From: Janthinobacterium lividum
GTDB taxonomy: Bacteria; Pseudomonadota; Gammaproteobacteria; Burkholderiales; Burkholderiaceae_D
Direction of reading: 5' to 3'
Length of the DNA stretch: 64,000 nucleotides
Assembly: GCF_023509035.1 (NCBI RefSeq)
Contig: NZ_CP075583.1
Coordinates: 2,604,001-2,668,000, forward strand
The translations under genes were made by a program, and so were the position numbers. Of this stretch, positions 17,307-25,957 are shown piece by piece (within the stretch, counting starts at the first letter, position 1; the number at the start of each line of letters is the position of its first letter). The notes below the pieces were generated by a model, which was not told the DNA's origin, ran no database searches, and saw only the letters and a program-made list of their open reading frames with translations.

Positions 17307-17774
17307 TTATTTCGAAGGGGGTTCCTTGATCAGTCTATGCACGAGGACGGGCAATTTGGAGTGCGACAGCACCTTGTTGGTCACGCTGCCCAGCAGTAAC
17401 TGACCCCAGCCGCTGCGGCCATGCGAGCCCATGAAAATCAGGTCGCATTGCTGCAATTGCGCCACTTCCACTATTTTCAGGGCGGGACTGTCGGAAAACG
17501 CTGTCAGGCCCGTTGCTTGCAGGCCCCGCTTGGCAGCCGCGTCGAGGATGGGCTGCCAGTGGTCGGCGCCTGCCTTGCGCATGGCGATGCGGTATTCCTC
17601 TTCACTGGGATAGCTTGGCGGAATGATTTCGATGTACACCGGGTACTGGTACTCGGGCGCCACGTACACGGCAAGGATGTCGGCGTGCATCTGTTCGGCA
17701 AAGGCAACGCCAGCACAGGCCGTCAAGTTAGAGACGGTGGAGCCGTCCGTGGCGATCAGAATTTTCTTATACAT
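17307..17774 (-). CDS. Universal stress protein (UspA family, ATP-binding type)
   Basis: A 155-aa single-domain Usp. It starts MYKKILIATDGS and ends with the ATP-binding loop GSHGRSGWGQLLLGSVTNKV, fitting G-2x-G-9x-G-S, so it should bind ATP like MJ0577. An insertion after the second strand (EYQYPVYIEIIPPSYPSEEEY) is common in betaproteobacterial Usps. AAAGGA precedes the ATG. A perfect FNR-type palindrome lies 82-95 bases upstream, which predicts induction under oxygen limitation. The exact role of Usp proteins is mostly unknown. Confidence 0.93.
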   Translation of the reverse strand: MYKKILIATDGSTVSNLTACAGVAFAEQMHADILAVYVAPEYQYPVYIEIIPPSYPSEEEYRIAMRKAGADHWQPILDAAAKRGLQATGLTAFSDSPALKIVEVAQLQQCDLIFMGSHGRSGWGQLLLGSVTNKVLSHSKLPVLVHRLIKEPPSK

Positions 17775-17855
17775 GGCAGGTCCTTTGGCAGTGACTCAGC
17801 GCGCGCAACGCCTCTTATTGTAGACGTGGCGGCAGCATAGTATTCATGTAAAGAC

Positions 17856-17869
17856 TTGATAATTATCAA
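17856..17869 (-). promoter_or_regulatory. FNR/ANR box upstream of the universal stress gene
   Basis: TTGATAATTATCAA is an exact match to the palindromic FNR consensus TTGAT-N4-ATCAA. Its centre lies about 88 bases before the usp start codon. Candidate -10 elements on the minus strand are TACTAT (17843-17838) and TACAAT (17822-17817); neither gives the classic -41.5 spacing exactly, so the promoter class is unresolved. Confidence 0.85.
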
Positions 17870-18243
17870 TACTATTGCACCTTCAGTATAGACAACATTG
17901 GCAGAAAGATCGTGTTTTACTTGCAACGATGTCCGTGTGGCGCTATTGCACAGGTGCCCGCGAGCAGGATTTCTCTTGCGCGCCGCGTGGTCTTGCACGC
18001 ACGCCAATGGTAGTATTTCAAAATACAACAGCAGGAACACTTATTTCCTGGTGGAAAAGCTCTTGTGGACCAGCTTTGCACCAGGAAGCGCGTTTTGAGA
18101 TTTACCAACAGGGCGGCGCCCTGCTACACTCGCACCATCGCAGCGGTATTGCCTCAAATCATCTTAATCGAGAAATTGTGGGTATCAGTCTGTAAAACGC
18201 ACAGTTCAGGCGGAATTTTGACAAATTATGGAGAAGCAGGGAT
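17870..18243. other. Gene-free region between usp and cheZ
   Basis: About 370 bases, visibly richer in A/T than the flanks. I see no credible gene: short open frames have poor codon use and no ribosome-binding site. It should hold the cheZ promoter, but I cannot place a convincing -35/-10 pair; the TTGACA at 18218-18223 is too close to the start codon at 18244. Confidence 0.5.
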
Positions 18244-19092
18244 ATGACCAACGCCGCTGATGATTTCGATGCATTATTCGATGAAGTATCCGCGCAAAGC
18301 GCGGCCGCAGCCACGCCGGCGCCTGCCCCCGCGCCCGCTCCCGCCGTGATCGCGGACGACGATTTTGACGCGCTGTTTGACTCCGTGTCGGCCAGCGCGG
18401 CCGTGCCGGCAGCTGCCGCGCCAGCCGCACCGGAAGCGGTGCCCGTCGCCAGCGCCGACGCGCCTGGTGAAGCAGCCGACCCTGTCGACCAGTCCGACAA
18501 GCCGATGTTCGAGCGCCTGGGCGGCATCGTGCGCCTGCTGCACGATTCGCTGCGCGAACTGGGTTACGACAAGGCCTTGACGGAAGCGTCGTCGCAGATC
18601 GTCGACGCCCAGGATCGCCTGGAATATGTCGCCACCCTGACGGAACAGGCCGCCAACAAGGTCTTGAACACGCTCGACGAAGGCATGCCGGCACAAGATG
18701 TGTTGTCGAAGAAAGCCAAGGACATGGACAGCCGCTGGACGGCCCTGTTCGACGGCAAGCTGAGCCTGGAAGAATTCAAGGCCCTGGCCGGTGATTCGCG
18801 CCAGTTCGCGCAAGCCGTTGCCGAAGCGACGGAAGCGGAAAAAGCGCGCTTGCTGGAAATCATGATGGCGCAGGACTTCCAGGACATCACGGGCCAGCTG
18901 ATCAAAAAAGTGGTCAACATCACCAAGACGGTGGAGCACGAGCTTGCCCAGCTGCTGCGCGACAACGCGCCGGCCGAAGTGCGCGAAAAACTGGCGCAAA
19001 AGCCGGTGCCGCTGATGCAGGGCCCGTCCGTGCCGTCGGTGGCGCTGGACCAGGATAATGTAGACGACCTTCTTGCGGATTTGGGATTCTAA
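18244..19092 (+). CDS. cheZ: Protein phosphatase CheZ
   Basis: A 282-aa phosphatase that removes phosphate from CheY. The catalytic helix QDFQDITGQLIKKV gives Asp214 and Gln218 (equivalents of E. coli D143 and Q147). The C-terminal CheY-binding peptide is DNVDDLLADLGF. The first 75 residues are unusual: two copies of the peptide DDFDALFD (near residues 7-14 and 40-47) separated by an Ala/Pro-rich linker, so the protein is longer than typical CheZ (about 214 aa). The gene overlaps the next (cheA-like) by one base (TAATG). No cheY, cheW, cheR or receptor gene is nearby. Confidence 0.9.
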   Translation: MTNAADDFDALFDEVSAQSAAAATPAPAPAPAPAVIADDDFDALFDSVSASAAVPAAAAPAAPEAVPVASADAPGEAADPVDQSDKPMFERLGGIVRLLHDSLRELGYDKALTEASSQIVDAQDRLEYVATLTEQAANKVLNTLDEGMPAQDVLSKKAKDMDSRWTALFDGKLSLEEFKALAGDSRQFAQAVAEATEAEKARLLEIMMAQDFQDITGQLIKKVVNITKTVEHELAQLLRDNAPAEVREKLAQKPVPLMQGPSVPSVALDQDNVDDLLADLGF

Positions 19093-20981
19093 TGGACGAT
19101 ATGCTCAAGGATTTCGTCGTTGAGGCGATGGATCTTGCAGTTAATGTTGAAGAGCACTTATTGCGCCTCGAGCGTGATCCTGACAACAAGGAAACACTGA
19201 ATGCCGTGTTTCGTTCTTTCCATACCATCAAGGGTGGCGCCGGCTTCATGGGCTTGCCCGCACTGGTGGCGGCTTGCCATCTGACGGAAAATCTGTTCGA
19301 CGCCTTGCGTACGGGCGCCGCGCCCGTGACGCCGATCGCCATCGAGGCGGCGTTGCAAGCGTCCGGTTTCGTGGCTGACCAGCTGACGGAGCTGGCGAAT
19401 GGCGCCGCGCCGGAAAGCTTGCCGGCCATGCCGGAAGAGCTGGAACACATCCTGACGAACGCTATCGAAGGCAAGGGCATGGACGCACACGCGCCGGCCG
19501 CAGCCGTGGTGGCGGAAGTGGCCGCGCCCGTTGCCCAGGTCGCTGAAGTTGCCGTGGCCGCGCCCGCCGCTGCCGCTGCCGTTTCCACCGCCAGCGCCGA
19601 TGGCCTGGACTGGGAAAGCATGTATAACGTCGTCGTGCCCGAGGCTAGCCGGGTCGCTGCCGCGCCGGTGTCCGCCGTCGCCGCTGCCCCTGCCGTCGTG
19701 GCCGCCACGCCTGCCGCTGCCGCCAAGCCGGCCGGCAAGGCCTGGGATGGCGCGGAACGCCGCGAAGAGCGTCCGGAAGTGCGCCATGCCGCGCCCGTCA
19801 AGGAAGACAGCATCCGCGTCGACGCCGTCAAGCTCGACGCGCTGCTGGAAGTGGCCGGCGAGTCCGTGCAGGCCGCCAACCAGGCTGCCGTGCTGCTCGA
19901 GCGCTTGCTGCAATTCAAATTTGAAGGCCAGGCCGCCACCTTGATGGCGACTCTGGCGGAAACCCTGGAACGCGCCTCGCGCTACTCGACGGAACTGCAG
20001 CGGGCCACCCTGGCCACGCGCATGCAGCCTGTCGGCCGCCTGTTCCAGAAATTCCCGCGCCTCGTGCGCGAACTGGCCAAGGACCTGGGCAAGGATGTCG
20101 AGCTGACCATCGAAGGCGCTGAGACGGAAGTCGACCGCGTCGTGGTCGACAGCCTGTACGATCCGCTCGTGCACATGCTGCGCAACTCGCTCGACCATGG
20201 CGTCGAATCGCCGGAAGCGCGCCTGGCTGCCGGCAAGCCCGCCAAATCGTATATTTCGCTGAAGGCATGGCAGGAAGCCAACAGCGTCATGATCGTGCTG
20301 CAGGATGATGGCAAGGGCATGGACCCGGTTTTCCTGCGCAGCAAGGCCCAGCAAAAGGGCTTGATCAGCGAAAACGCGCAATTGAGCAACGACGAATGCT
20401 TCCAGCTGGTATTCCTGCCGGGCTTCTCGACCAAGGAAGTCGCGTCCAGCGTCTCCGGGCGCGGCGTGGGCATGGACGTGGTGAAAACGGCCGTGGAGAA
20501 GAACCGCGGCGCCATCCACATCGAATCGACGCTGGGCAAGGGCACCAAGTTTGCCATCCGCCTGCCGATCGAGCTGTCGATCGTGCCGACCATGCTGGTG
20601 TCGACGTCGGGCGCCGCGCTGGCCCTGCCGATGGCGGTGGTGCAGCGCGTCGTCGAATTGCCGGAAACCTTCATGGAAGTGGGCGGTGCGCCCGTGCTGA
20701 AAGACCAGGGTCGTCCATTGCCTGTGCGCTCGCTGGCCGGCGCCCTGGGCTACGAATCGTGCAGCGAGCGCGTCGGTATTGTGGTCGCTGCGCCACAGCC
20801 GTACATTCTCGCCGTGGAAGCCGTCGATGGCACGGCCGACCTGGTGATCAAGCCGATGACGGCCATCACCGTGGAAGGCATTACCGGTACAGCCCGCTCG
20901 GCTGAAGGCGAGCTGGTGCTAGTCGTGGGCCTATCTTTCCTGATGGATGGTTGCAGGGGAAGTGTGCGCATGGCTGCCTAG
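19092..20981 (+). CDS. cheA: CheA-family chemotaxis histidine kinase
   Basis: A 629-aa histidine kinase. The N-terminal HPt domain carries phospho-accepting His44 in SFHTIKGGAGFMG. A long Ala/Pro/Val-rich linker (about 140-235) replaces a recognisable CheY-binding P2 domain. Then come the dimerisation region, the HATPase domain with N box HMLRNSLDHGVE, G1 DDGKGMD, F-box FSTKEV and G2 GRGVGMDVVK, and a C-terminal CheW-like domain that receives receptor signals (LPIELSIVPTMLV onward). It is coupled to cheZ by a one-base overlap and followed by a strong terminator. The lack of other che genes suggests a secondary chemosensory module or partners elsewhere. Confidence 0.92.
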   Translation: MDDMLKDFVVEAMDLAVNVEEHLLRLERDPDNKETLNAVFRSFHTIKGGAGFMGLPALVAACHLTENLFDALRTGAAPVTPIAIEAALQASGFVADQLTELANGAAPESLPAMPEELEHILTNAIEGKGMDAHAPAAAVVAEVAAPVAQVAEVAVAAPAAAAAVSTASADGLDWESMYNVVVPEASRVAAAPVSAVAAAPAVVAATPAAAAKPAGKAWDGAERREERPEVRHAAPVKEDSIRVDAVKLDALLEVAGESVQAANQAAVLLERLLQFKFEGQAATLMATLAETLERASRYSTELQRATLATRMQPVGRLFQKFPRLVRELAKDLGKDVELTIEGAETEVDRVVVDSLYDPLVHMLRNSLDHGVESPEARLAAGKPAKSYISLKAWQEANSVMIVLQDDGKGMDPVFLRSKAQQKGLISENAQLSNDECFQLVFLPGFSTKEVASSVSGRGVGMDVVKTAVEKNRGAIHIESTLGKGTKFAIRLPIELSIVPTMLVSTSGAALALPMAVVQRVVELPETFMEVGGAPVLKDQGRPLPVRSLAGALGYESCSERVGIVVAAPQPYILAVEAVDGTADLVIKPMTAITVEGITGTARSAEGELVLVVGLSFLMDGCRGSVRMAA

Positions 20982-21002
20982 AAACACAGGCCAGTTCACA
21001 TC

Positions 21003-21038
21003 AAGCCCGCTGCAGACCTCTGCAGCGGGCTTTTTTTT
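21003..21038 (+). terminator. Intrinsic terminator after cheZ-cheA
   Basis: A perfect 14-base stem (AAGCCCGCTGCAGA / TCTGCAGCGGGCTT) with a two-base loop, running into eight T residues. It lies 21 bases after the cheA stop. Confidence 0.95.
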
Positions 21039-21260
21039 CGGCTTTTTTCGATTTTTATTCGCCCCGCCGGCATTTTGGCGGATTTTCGTATCAGCAATTT
21101 TTTCGCCATATCCGCAAAGTGCGCCAAATTTTGTATCGCCTATCCCACGCTGGGGCGGCTTTTGGTTCTGCATTGCACAATATATGGCATAATCATTGCC
21201 GATCCCTTCGATCAGTACGACAGATCACTTACTACAGGCTGTGGCAACGCTGCATAAATC

Positions 21261-22664
21261 ATGATGAAGACGCTTTACGACAAACTCTGGGAATCCCACG
21301 TTGTTCGGGCCGAAGATGATGGCACGACAATTTTGTACATCGACCGGCACCTGTTGCACGAAGTCACCAGCCCGCAAGCCTTCGATGGCCTCAGCGTGGC
21401 GGGCCGCCAGCCGTGGCGCATTTCCGCCAACCTGGCCGTGGCCGACCATAATGTACCAACCACCAGCCGGGTCGACGGCATTGCCGATCCCGTCTCGCGC
21501 CTGCAGGTGGAAACGCTGGACAAGAACGCCAAGCACTACGGCTTGACCTACTTCAACATGAACGACAAGCGCCAGGGTATCGTGCACGTGATCGGCCCCG
21601 AGCAGGGCGCGACCCTGCCCGGCATGACGGTCGTGTGCGGCGACTCGCACACGTCGACGCACGGCGCCTTCGGCGCGCTGGCGCACGGCATCGGCACGTC
21701 CGAAGTGGAACACGTGCTGGCCACGCAAACCTTGCTGCAAAAGAAATCCAAATCCATGCTGGTGCAAGTCGACGGCGCCTTGCCGGCCGGCGTGACGGCG
21801 AAAGATATCGTACTGGCCATCATCGGCAAGATCGGCACGGCTGGCGGCACGGGCTACTGTATCGAGTTCGGCGGCTCGGCCATCCGTGCGCTGTCGATGG
21901 AAGGTCGCATGACGGTGTGCAATATGGCCATCGAGGCGGGCGCGCGCGCCGGCATCATCGGCGTGGATGACACTACCATCAATTACGTCAAGGGCCGTCC
22001 GTTTTCGCCGGCCGGTCCGCACTGGGAGCGCGCCGTGGCCTACTGGCGCACCCTGCATTCGGACCCGGGCGCCCGCTTCGACCTCGTCGTCACCCTCAAC
22101 GCCGCTGACATCGTGCCGCAAGTGACCTGGGGCACGTCGCCCGAGATGGTGATCGGCGTCGATGGCCGCGTGCCGGACCCTGACCAGGAAAAAGACAGCG
22201 TCAAGCGCGATGCGATGGAAAAGGCGCTCGTCTACATGGCCCTGAAACCGAACACCGCCATCGAAGACATCCGCATCGACAAGGTCTTCATCGGTTCCTG
22301 CACCAATTCGCGCATCGAGGATTTGCGCGCGGCCGCCGCCGTGGTGCGCGGCAAGTACCGCGCCTCGAACGTCACCCTGGCGCTGGTGGTGCCCGGCTCC
22401 GGCCTTGTCAAGGACCAGGCCGAACGCGAAGGGCTGGACCGCATCTTCAAGGATGCCGGTTTCGAATGGCGCGAGCCCGGCTGCTCCATGTGCCTGGCCA
22501 TGAATGCGGACCGTCTGGAACCAGGTGAACGCTGCGCCTCGACCTCGAACCGCAACTTCGAGGGCCGGCAAGGGCAGGGCGGACGTACCCACCTGGTGTC
22601 GCCTGCGATGGCGGCGGCGGCGGGTATCGCCGGCCACTTTGTCGACGTGCGGGGATTGCGATGA
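21261..22664 (+). CDS. leuC: 3-isopropylmalate dehydratase large subunit
   Basis: A 467-aa aconitase-family enzyme that isomerises 2-isopropylmalate to 3-isopropylmalate in leucine synthesis, as a heterodimer with LeuD. The [4Fe-4S] ligands are seen in FIGSCTNSR and [10 protein letters not shown]. Substrate-loop motifs [14 protein letters not shown] and [14 protein letters not shown] are also present. Two consecutive ATG codons (21261 and 21264) open the gene; either could be used. A leader of about 200 bases separates it from the cheA terminator, with no obvious leucine-rich attenuator peptide. It heads the leuC-ecn-leuD-leuB-asd row. Confidence 0.97.
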   Translation: MMKTLYDKLWESHVVRAEDDGTTILYIDRHLLHEVTSPQAFDGLSVAGRQPWRISANLAVADHNVPTTSRVDGIADPVSRLQVETLDKNAKHYGLTYFNMNDKRQGIVHVIGPEQGATLPGMTVVCGDSHTSTHGAFGALAHGIGTSEVEHVLATQTLLQKKSKSMLVQVDGALPAGVTAKDIVLAIIGKIGTAGGTGYCIEFGGSAIRALSMEGRMTVCNMAIEAGARAGIIGVDDTTINYVKGRPFSPAGPHWERAVAYWRTLHSDPGARFDLVVTLNAADIVPQVTWGTSPEMVIGVDGRVPDPDQEKDSVKRDAMEKALVYMALKPNTAIEDIRIDKVFIGSCTNSRIEDLRAAAAVVRGKYRASNVTLALVVPGSGLVKDQAEREGLDRIFKDAGFEWREPGCSMCLAMNADRLEPGERCASTSNRNFEGRQGQGGRTHLVSPAMAAAAGIAGHFVDVRGLR

Positions 22665-22732
22665 CGGCAGGGACTGGCGCCGCTGGTTTACACTAGCGTT
22701 TTCGGTCCCTTACTTCCTATCAAGAAATCATC

Positions 22733-22855
22733 ATGAAAAAACTCTTCGCCCTCCTCATCGCCACCGTCATCCTGTCTGGCTGCAACACCGTCTCCGGCAT
22801 CGGCCGCGATGTGCAGAAAGTCGGCCAGGTCGTCACTGGCGCCGGCGGAAAATAA
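22733..22855 (+). CDS. Entericidin-like small lipoprotein
   Basis: A 40-aa peptide: MKKLFALLIATVILSGC is a lipoprotein signal with lipobox LSGC, so the mature lipid-anchored part begins at Cys17. The remainder (NTVSGIGRDVQKVGQVV, then TGAGGK) matches the entericidin A/B pattern of small amphipathic lipoproteins associated with stationary-phase envelope stress. It sits between leuC and leuD, an arrangement I recall from other Burkholderiales. No strong Shine-Dalgarno is present (AAGAAATC upstream). Confidence 0.85.
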   Translation: MKKLFALLIATVILSGCNTVSGIGRDVQKVGQVVTGAGGK

Positions 22856-22906
22856 ACCGTGACGTGACGGCGCCCTGCGCCGCGCGTCTTACCGAGTAGA
22901 AACAGC

Positions 22907-23554
22907 ATGGATAAATTTACGATTTACGAAGGCCTGGTGGCCCCGCTGGACCGCGCCAACGTCGATACCGACGCGATTATCCCGAAGCAATTCCTGAAAT
23001 CGATCCACCGCAGCGGTTTCGGCCCCAACCTGTTCGACGAATGGCGTTACCTCGATCATGGCGAACCGGGCCAGGACAACAGCCGCCGCCCGCTGAACCC
23101 CGATTTCGTGCTCAACGAGGCGCGCTACCAGGGTGCTTCGATCTTGCTGACGCGCAAGAACTTCGGCTGCGGCTCCTCGCGCGAACATGCGCCGTGGGCG
23201 CTGGACCAGTATGGCTTCCGCGCCATCATCGCGCCCTCGTTTGCCGACATCTTCTTCAACAATTGCTACAAGAACGGCTTGCTGCCCATCGTGCTGTCGG
23301 AAAGCCAGGTCGAGCACCTGTTCAATGAAGTCAAGGCATTTCCCGGCTACAAGCTGGTGGTGGACCTGGAACAGCAGTGCGTGCGCACCAGCAATGGTTC
23401 CGTTTCGTACCCGTTCGAGATCGACGCCTTCCGCAAGTATTGCCTGATGAATGGCCTCGACGATATCGGCCTGACCCTGCGCCATGCGGAAGATATCCGC
23501 GCCTTCGAAGAACGCCACCTGCATAGCCAACCTTGGCTCGCCAACGTCATCTAA
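22907..23554 (+). CDS. leuD: 3-isopropylmalate dehydratase small subunit
   Basis: A 215-aa partner of LeuC that completes the active site. The opening [20 protein letters not shown] and the loop [19 protein letters not shown] are diagnostic of LeuD, as is [18 protein letters not shown]. Length is normal. It lies 51 bases after the entericidin gene and 11 bases before leuB. Confidence 0.97.
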   Translation: MDKFTIYEGLVAPLDRANVDTDAIIPKQFLKSIHRSGFGPNLFDEWRYLDHGEPGQDNSRRPLNPDFVLNEARYQGASILLTRKNFGCGSSREHAPWALDQYGFRAIIAPSFADIFFNNCYKNGLLPIVLSESQVEHLFNEVKAFPGYKLVVDLEQQCVRTSNGSVSYPFEIDAFRKYCLMNGLDDIGLTLRHAEDIRAFEERHLHSQPWLANVI

Positions 23555-23565
23555 TCGATAAAAAT

Positions 23566-24636
23566 ATGAAAATTGCAATTTTACCCGGCGACGGCATCGG
23601 TCCTGAAATCGTCGCGCAAGCCGTCAAGGTCTTGAATGTGTTGGGCGAATCGTTCGAGCTGGAAACAGCACCCGTGGGCGGCGCCGGCTATGCGGCCCAT
23701 GGACACCCCTTGCCGGAAGGCACCCTGGCCCTGGCGAAAGCGGCCGATGCCGTGCTGTTCGGCGCCGTGGGCGACTATCAATACGACAAGCTGGAGCGCC
23801 AGTTCCGCCCGGAACAAGCTATCCTGGGTTTGCGCAAGAACCTGGGCCTGTTCGCCAACCTGCGTCCGGCCATTTTGTATCCGGAACTGGCGGGCGCATC
23901 GACCCTGAAGCCGGAAGTGGTGTCCGGCCTGGACATCCTGATCATCCGCGAATTGACGGGTGACATTTATTTCGGCCAGCCCCGTGGCGTGCGCGAGTGC
24001 CCGGACGGTCCGTTCAAGGGCCAGCGCGAAGGTTTTGACACCATGCGCTATGCGGAAGGCGAAATCCGCCGCATCGCCCACGTGGCTTTCCAGGCCGCGC
24101 AAAAGCGCGACAAGCGGCTGACCAGCGTGGACAAGGCGAACGTGCTGGAAACGTTCCAGTTCTGGAAAGACATCGTCACCGACGTGCACAAGGAATACCC
24201 GGACGTGGCCCTCGATCATATGTATGTCGATAACGCGGCCATGCAACTGGTGCGGGCGCCGAAGAAATTCGACGTCATGGTAACGGGCAATATGTTCGGC
24301 GACATCTTGTCGGACGCGGCCGCCATGCTGACGGGCTCGATCGGCATGCTGCCATCGGCTTCGCTGGACGCCAACAACAAGGGCTTGTACGAGCCATCGC
24401 ACGGCTCGGCGCCCGATATCGCGGGCAAGGGCATCGCCAATCCGCTTGCGACGATTTTGTCGGCCGCCATGATGCTGCGCTATTCGCTGAACCGCGAAGA
24501 GCAGGCAAACCGTATCGAGGCAGCCGTCAAGCGAGTGCTGGCGCAGGGCTTGCGCACGGCCGACATCCACGAAGCGGGCACGACTTTGGTCGGTACCGAG
24601 GCGATGGGCGATGCAGTTGTAAAAGCACTGGGATAA
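23566..24636 (+). CDS. leuB: 3-isopropylmalate dehydrogenase
   Basis: A 356-aa NAD-dependent decarboxylating dehydrogenase, the third step of leucine synthesis. It starts [32 protein letters not shown] and the metal/substrate segment [19 protein letters not shown] are classic, as is [17 protein letters not shown] for NAD binding. The ATG at 23566 is taken because it matches the family N-terminus; an in-frame extension into leuD is not credible. Confidence 0.97.
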   Translation: MKIAILPGDGIGPEIVAQAVKVLNVLGESFELETAPVGGAGYAAHGHPLPEGTLALAKAADAVLFGAVGDYQYDKLERQFRPEQAILGLRKNLGLFANLRPAILYPELAGASTLKPEVVSGLDILIIRELTGDIYFGQPRGVRECPDGPFKGQREGFDTMRYAEGEIRRIAHVAFQAAQKRDKRLTSVDKANVLETFQFWKDIVTDVHKEYPDVALDHMYVDNAAMQLVRAPKKFDVMVTGNMFGDILSDAAAMLTGSIGMLPSASLDANNKGLYEPSHGSAPDIAGKGIANPLATILSAAMMLRYSLNREEQANRIEAAVKRVLAQGLRTADIHEAGTTLVGTEAMGDAVVKALG

Positions 24637-24681
24637 AATAGTCTAATGACGGCAGTCGCCGTCTCATCTTGAGGAATGGTA

Positions 24682-25808
24682 ATGAAATTAGTTGGCTTGG
24701 TAGGTTGGCGCGGTATGGTCGGTTCGGTCCTGATGCAGCGCATGCAGGAAGAGGGCGATTTTGCCCATATCGAACCGGTGTTTTTCACCACCTCGAACAC
24801 GGGCGGCGCGGCGCCGGCCATGGCGAAGAATGAAACCATCCTCAAGGATGCCAACAACATCGCCGAACTGTCCAAGTGCGACATCATCATTTCCTGCCAG
24901 GGCGGCGACTACACGAGCGCCGTTTTCCCGCAGCTGCGCGCTAGCGGCTGGAATGGCTACTGGATCGATGCGGCTTCGACCTTGCGCATGGAAAAAGACG
25001 CCGTCATCGTGCTCGACCCCGTCAACCTGCACGTCATCAAGGATGCGCTGGGCAAGGGCGTCAAGAACTACATCGGCGGCAATTGCACCGTCTCGTGCAT
25101 GATGATGGGCCTGGGCGGCCTGTTCCAGCACGACCTGATCGACTGGATGACGTCGATGACGTACCAGGCGGCATCGGGCGGCGGCGCGCAGCACATGCGC
25201 GAACTGCTGACGCAATTTGGCACCATCAACGGCTCCGTCAAGGCGCTGCTGGACAACCCGGCTTCCGCCATCCTGGAAATCGACCGCCAGGTGCTGGCCA
25301 CCCAGCACGGCTATTCCCCGGATGAAATCAAACAATTCGGCGCGCCGCTGGCCGGCAACCTGATCCCGTGGATCGACAAGGACCTGGGCAATGGCCAGTC
25401 GAAGGAAGAGTGGAAGGCGGGCGCGGAAACCAACAAGATTCTCGGTCGCGGCATCGATTTCGGCACCAAGGAAATTCCTGTCGACGGTCTGTGCGTGCGC
25501 ATCGGCGCCATGCGCTGCCATTCGCAAGCCCTGACCATCAAGCTGAAAAAGACGTGCCGCTCGATGAAATCAACGACATAATCGCCAGCAATAATCAATG
25601 GGTGAAATTCGTGCCGAACACGCGCGAAGCGTCCGTGCGCGACTTGTCGCCGGCGGCGGTCACGGGCAGCCTGACGATTCCAGTCGGCCGCGTGCGCAAG
25701 ATGAGCATGGGTGGCGAATACCTGTCCGCCTTCACCGTGGGCGACCAATTGCTGTGGGGCGCGGCCGAGCCACTGCGCCGCATGCTGCGCATTTTGCTCG
25801 ACGCCTAA
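24682..25808 (+). CDS. asd: Aspartate-semialdehyde dehydrogenase (single-base frameshift near 25546-25550)
   Basis: Makes aspartate-4-semialdehyde for lysine/DAP, threonine and methionine synthesis. The N-terminal [13 protein letters not shown] binds [20 protein letters not shown] carries the catalytic Cys; [17 protein letters not shown] is near the active-site His. The frame breaks after LTIKLKK: the last 260 bases continue in another frame as [18 protein letters not shown] through to [15 protein letters not shown]. Restoring one A in the five-A run (25546-25550) gives an intact protein of about 375 aa. GAGG lies seven bases before ATG 24682. Because asd is normally essential, a sequence error is likelier than a pseudogene. 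Confidence 0.93.
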
Positions 25809-25833
25809 TGGCAATAAATTGCTGATCTAAATC

Positions 25834-25864
25834 AAGCCGGGGCTGTATTCCCGGCTTTTTTTTT
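25834..25864 (+). terminator. Intrinsic terminator after asd
   Basis: Stem AAGCCGGG / CCCGGCTT with a loop of about eight bases, followed by a long T run ending at 25864. It separates the leu-asd row from fimV. Confidence 0.92.
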
Positions 25865-25957
25865 CGCCCTGAGCCCGTCAAGGCTCAACCATGCGGAGCT
25901 TGCATAGCTCTGGGCATGATGATATGTTGATACCTCTGGAAAAGTAACAGTTTTCCC

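Noticed and set aside
17875..18195. Possible 106-codon gene between usp and cheZ
   Set aside because: Codon use unlike the neighbours, no ribosome-binding site, product rich in rare residues.
21040..21260. Leucine attenuator or T-box in the leuC leader
   Set aside because: No leucine-rich leader peptide and no paired terminator/antiterminator stems could be identified by eye.
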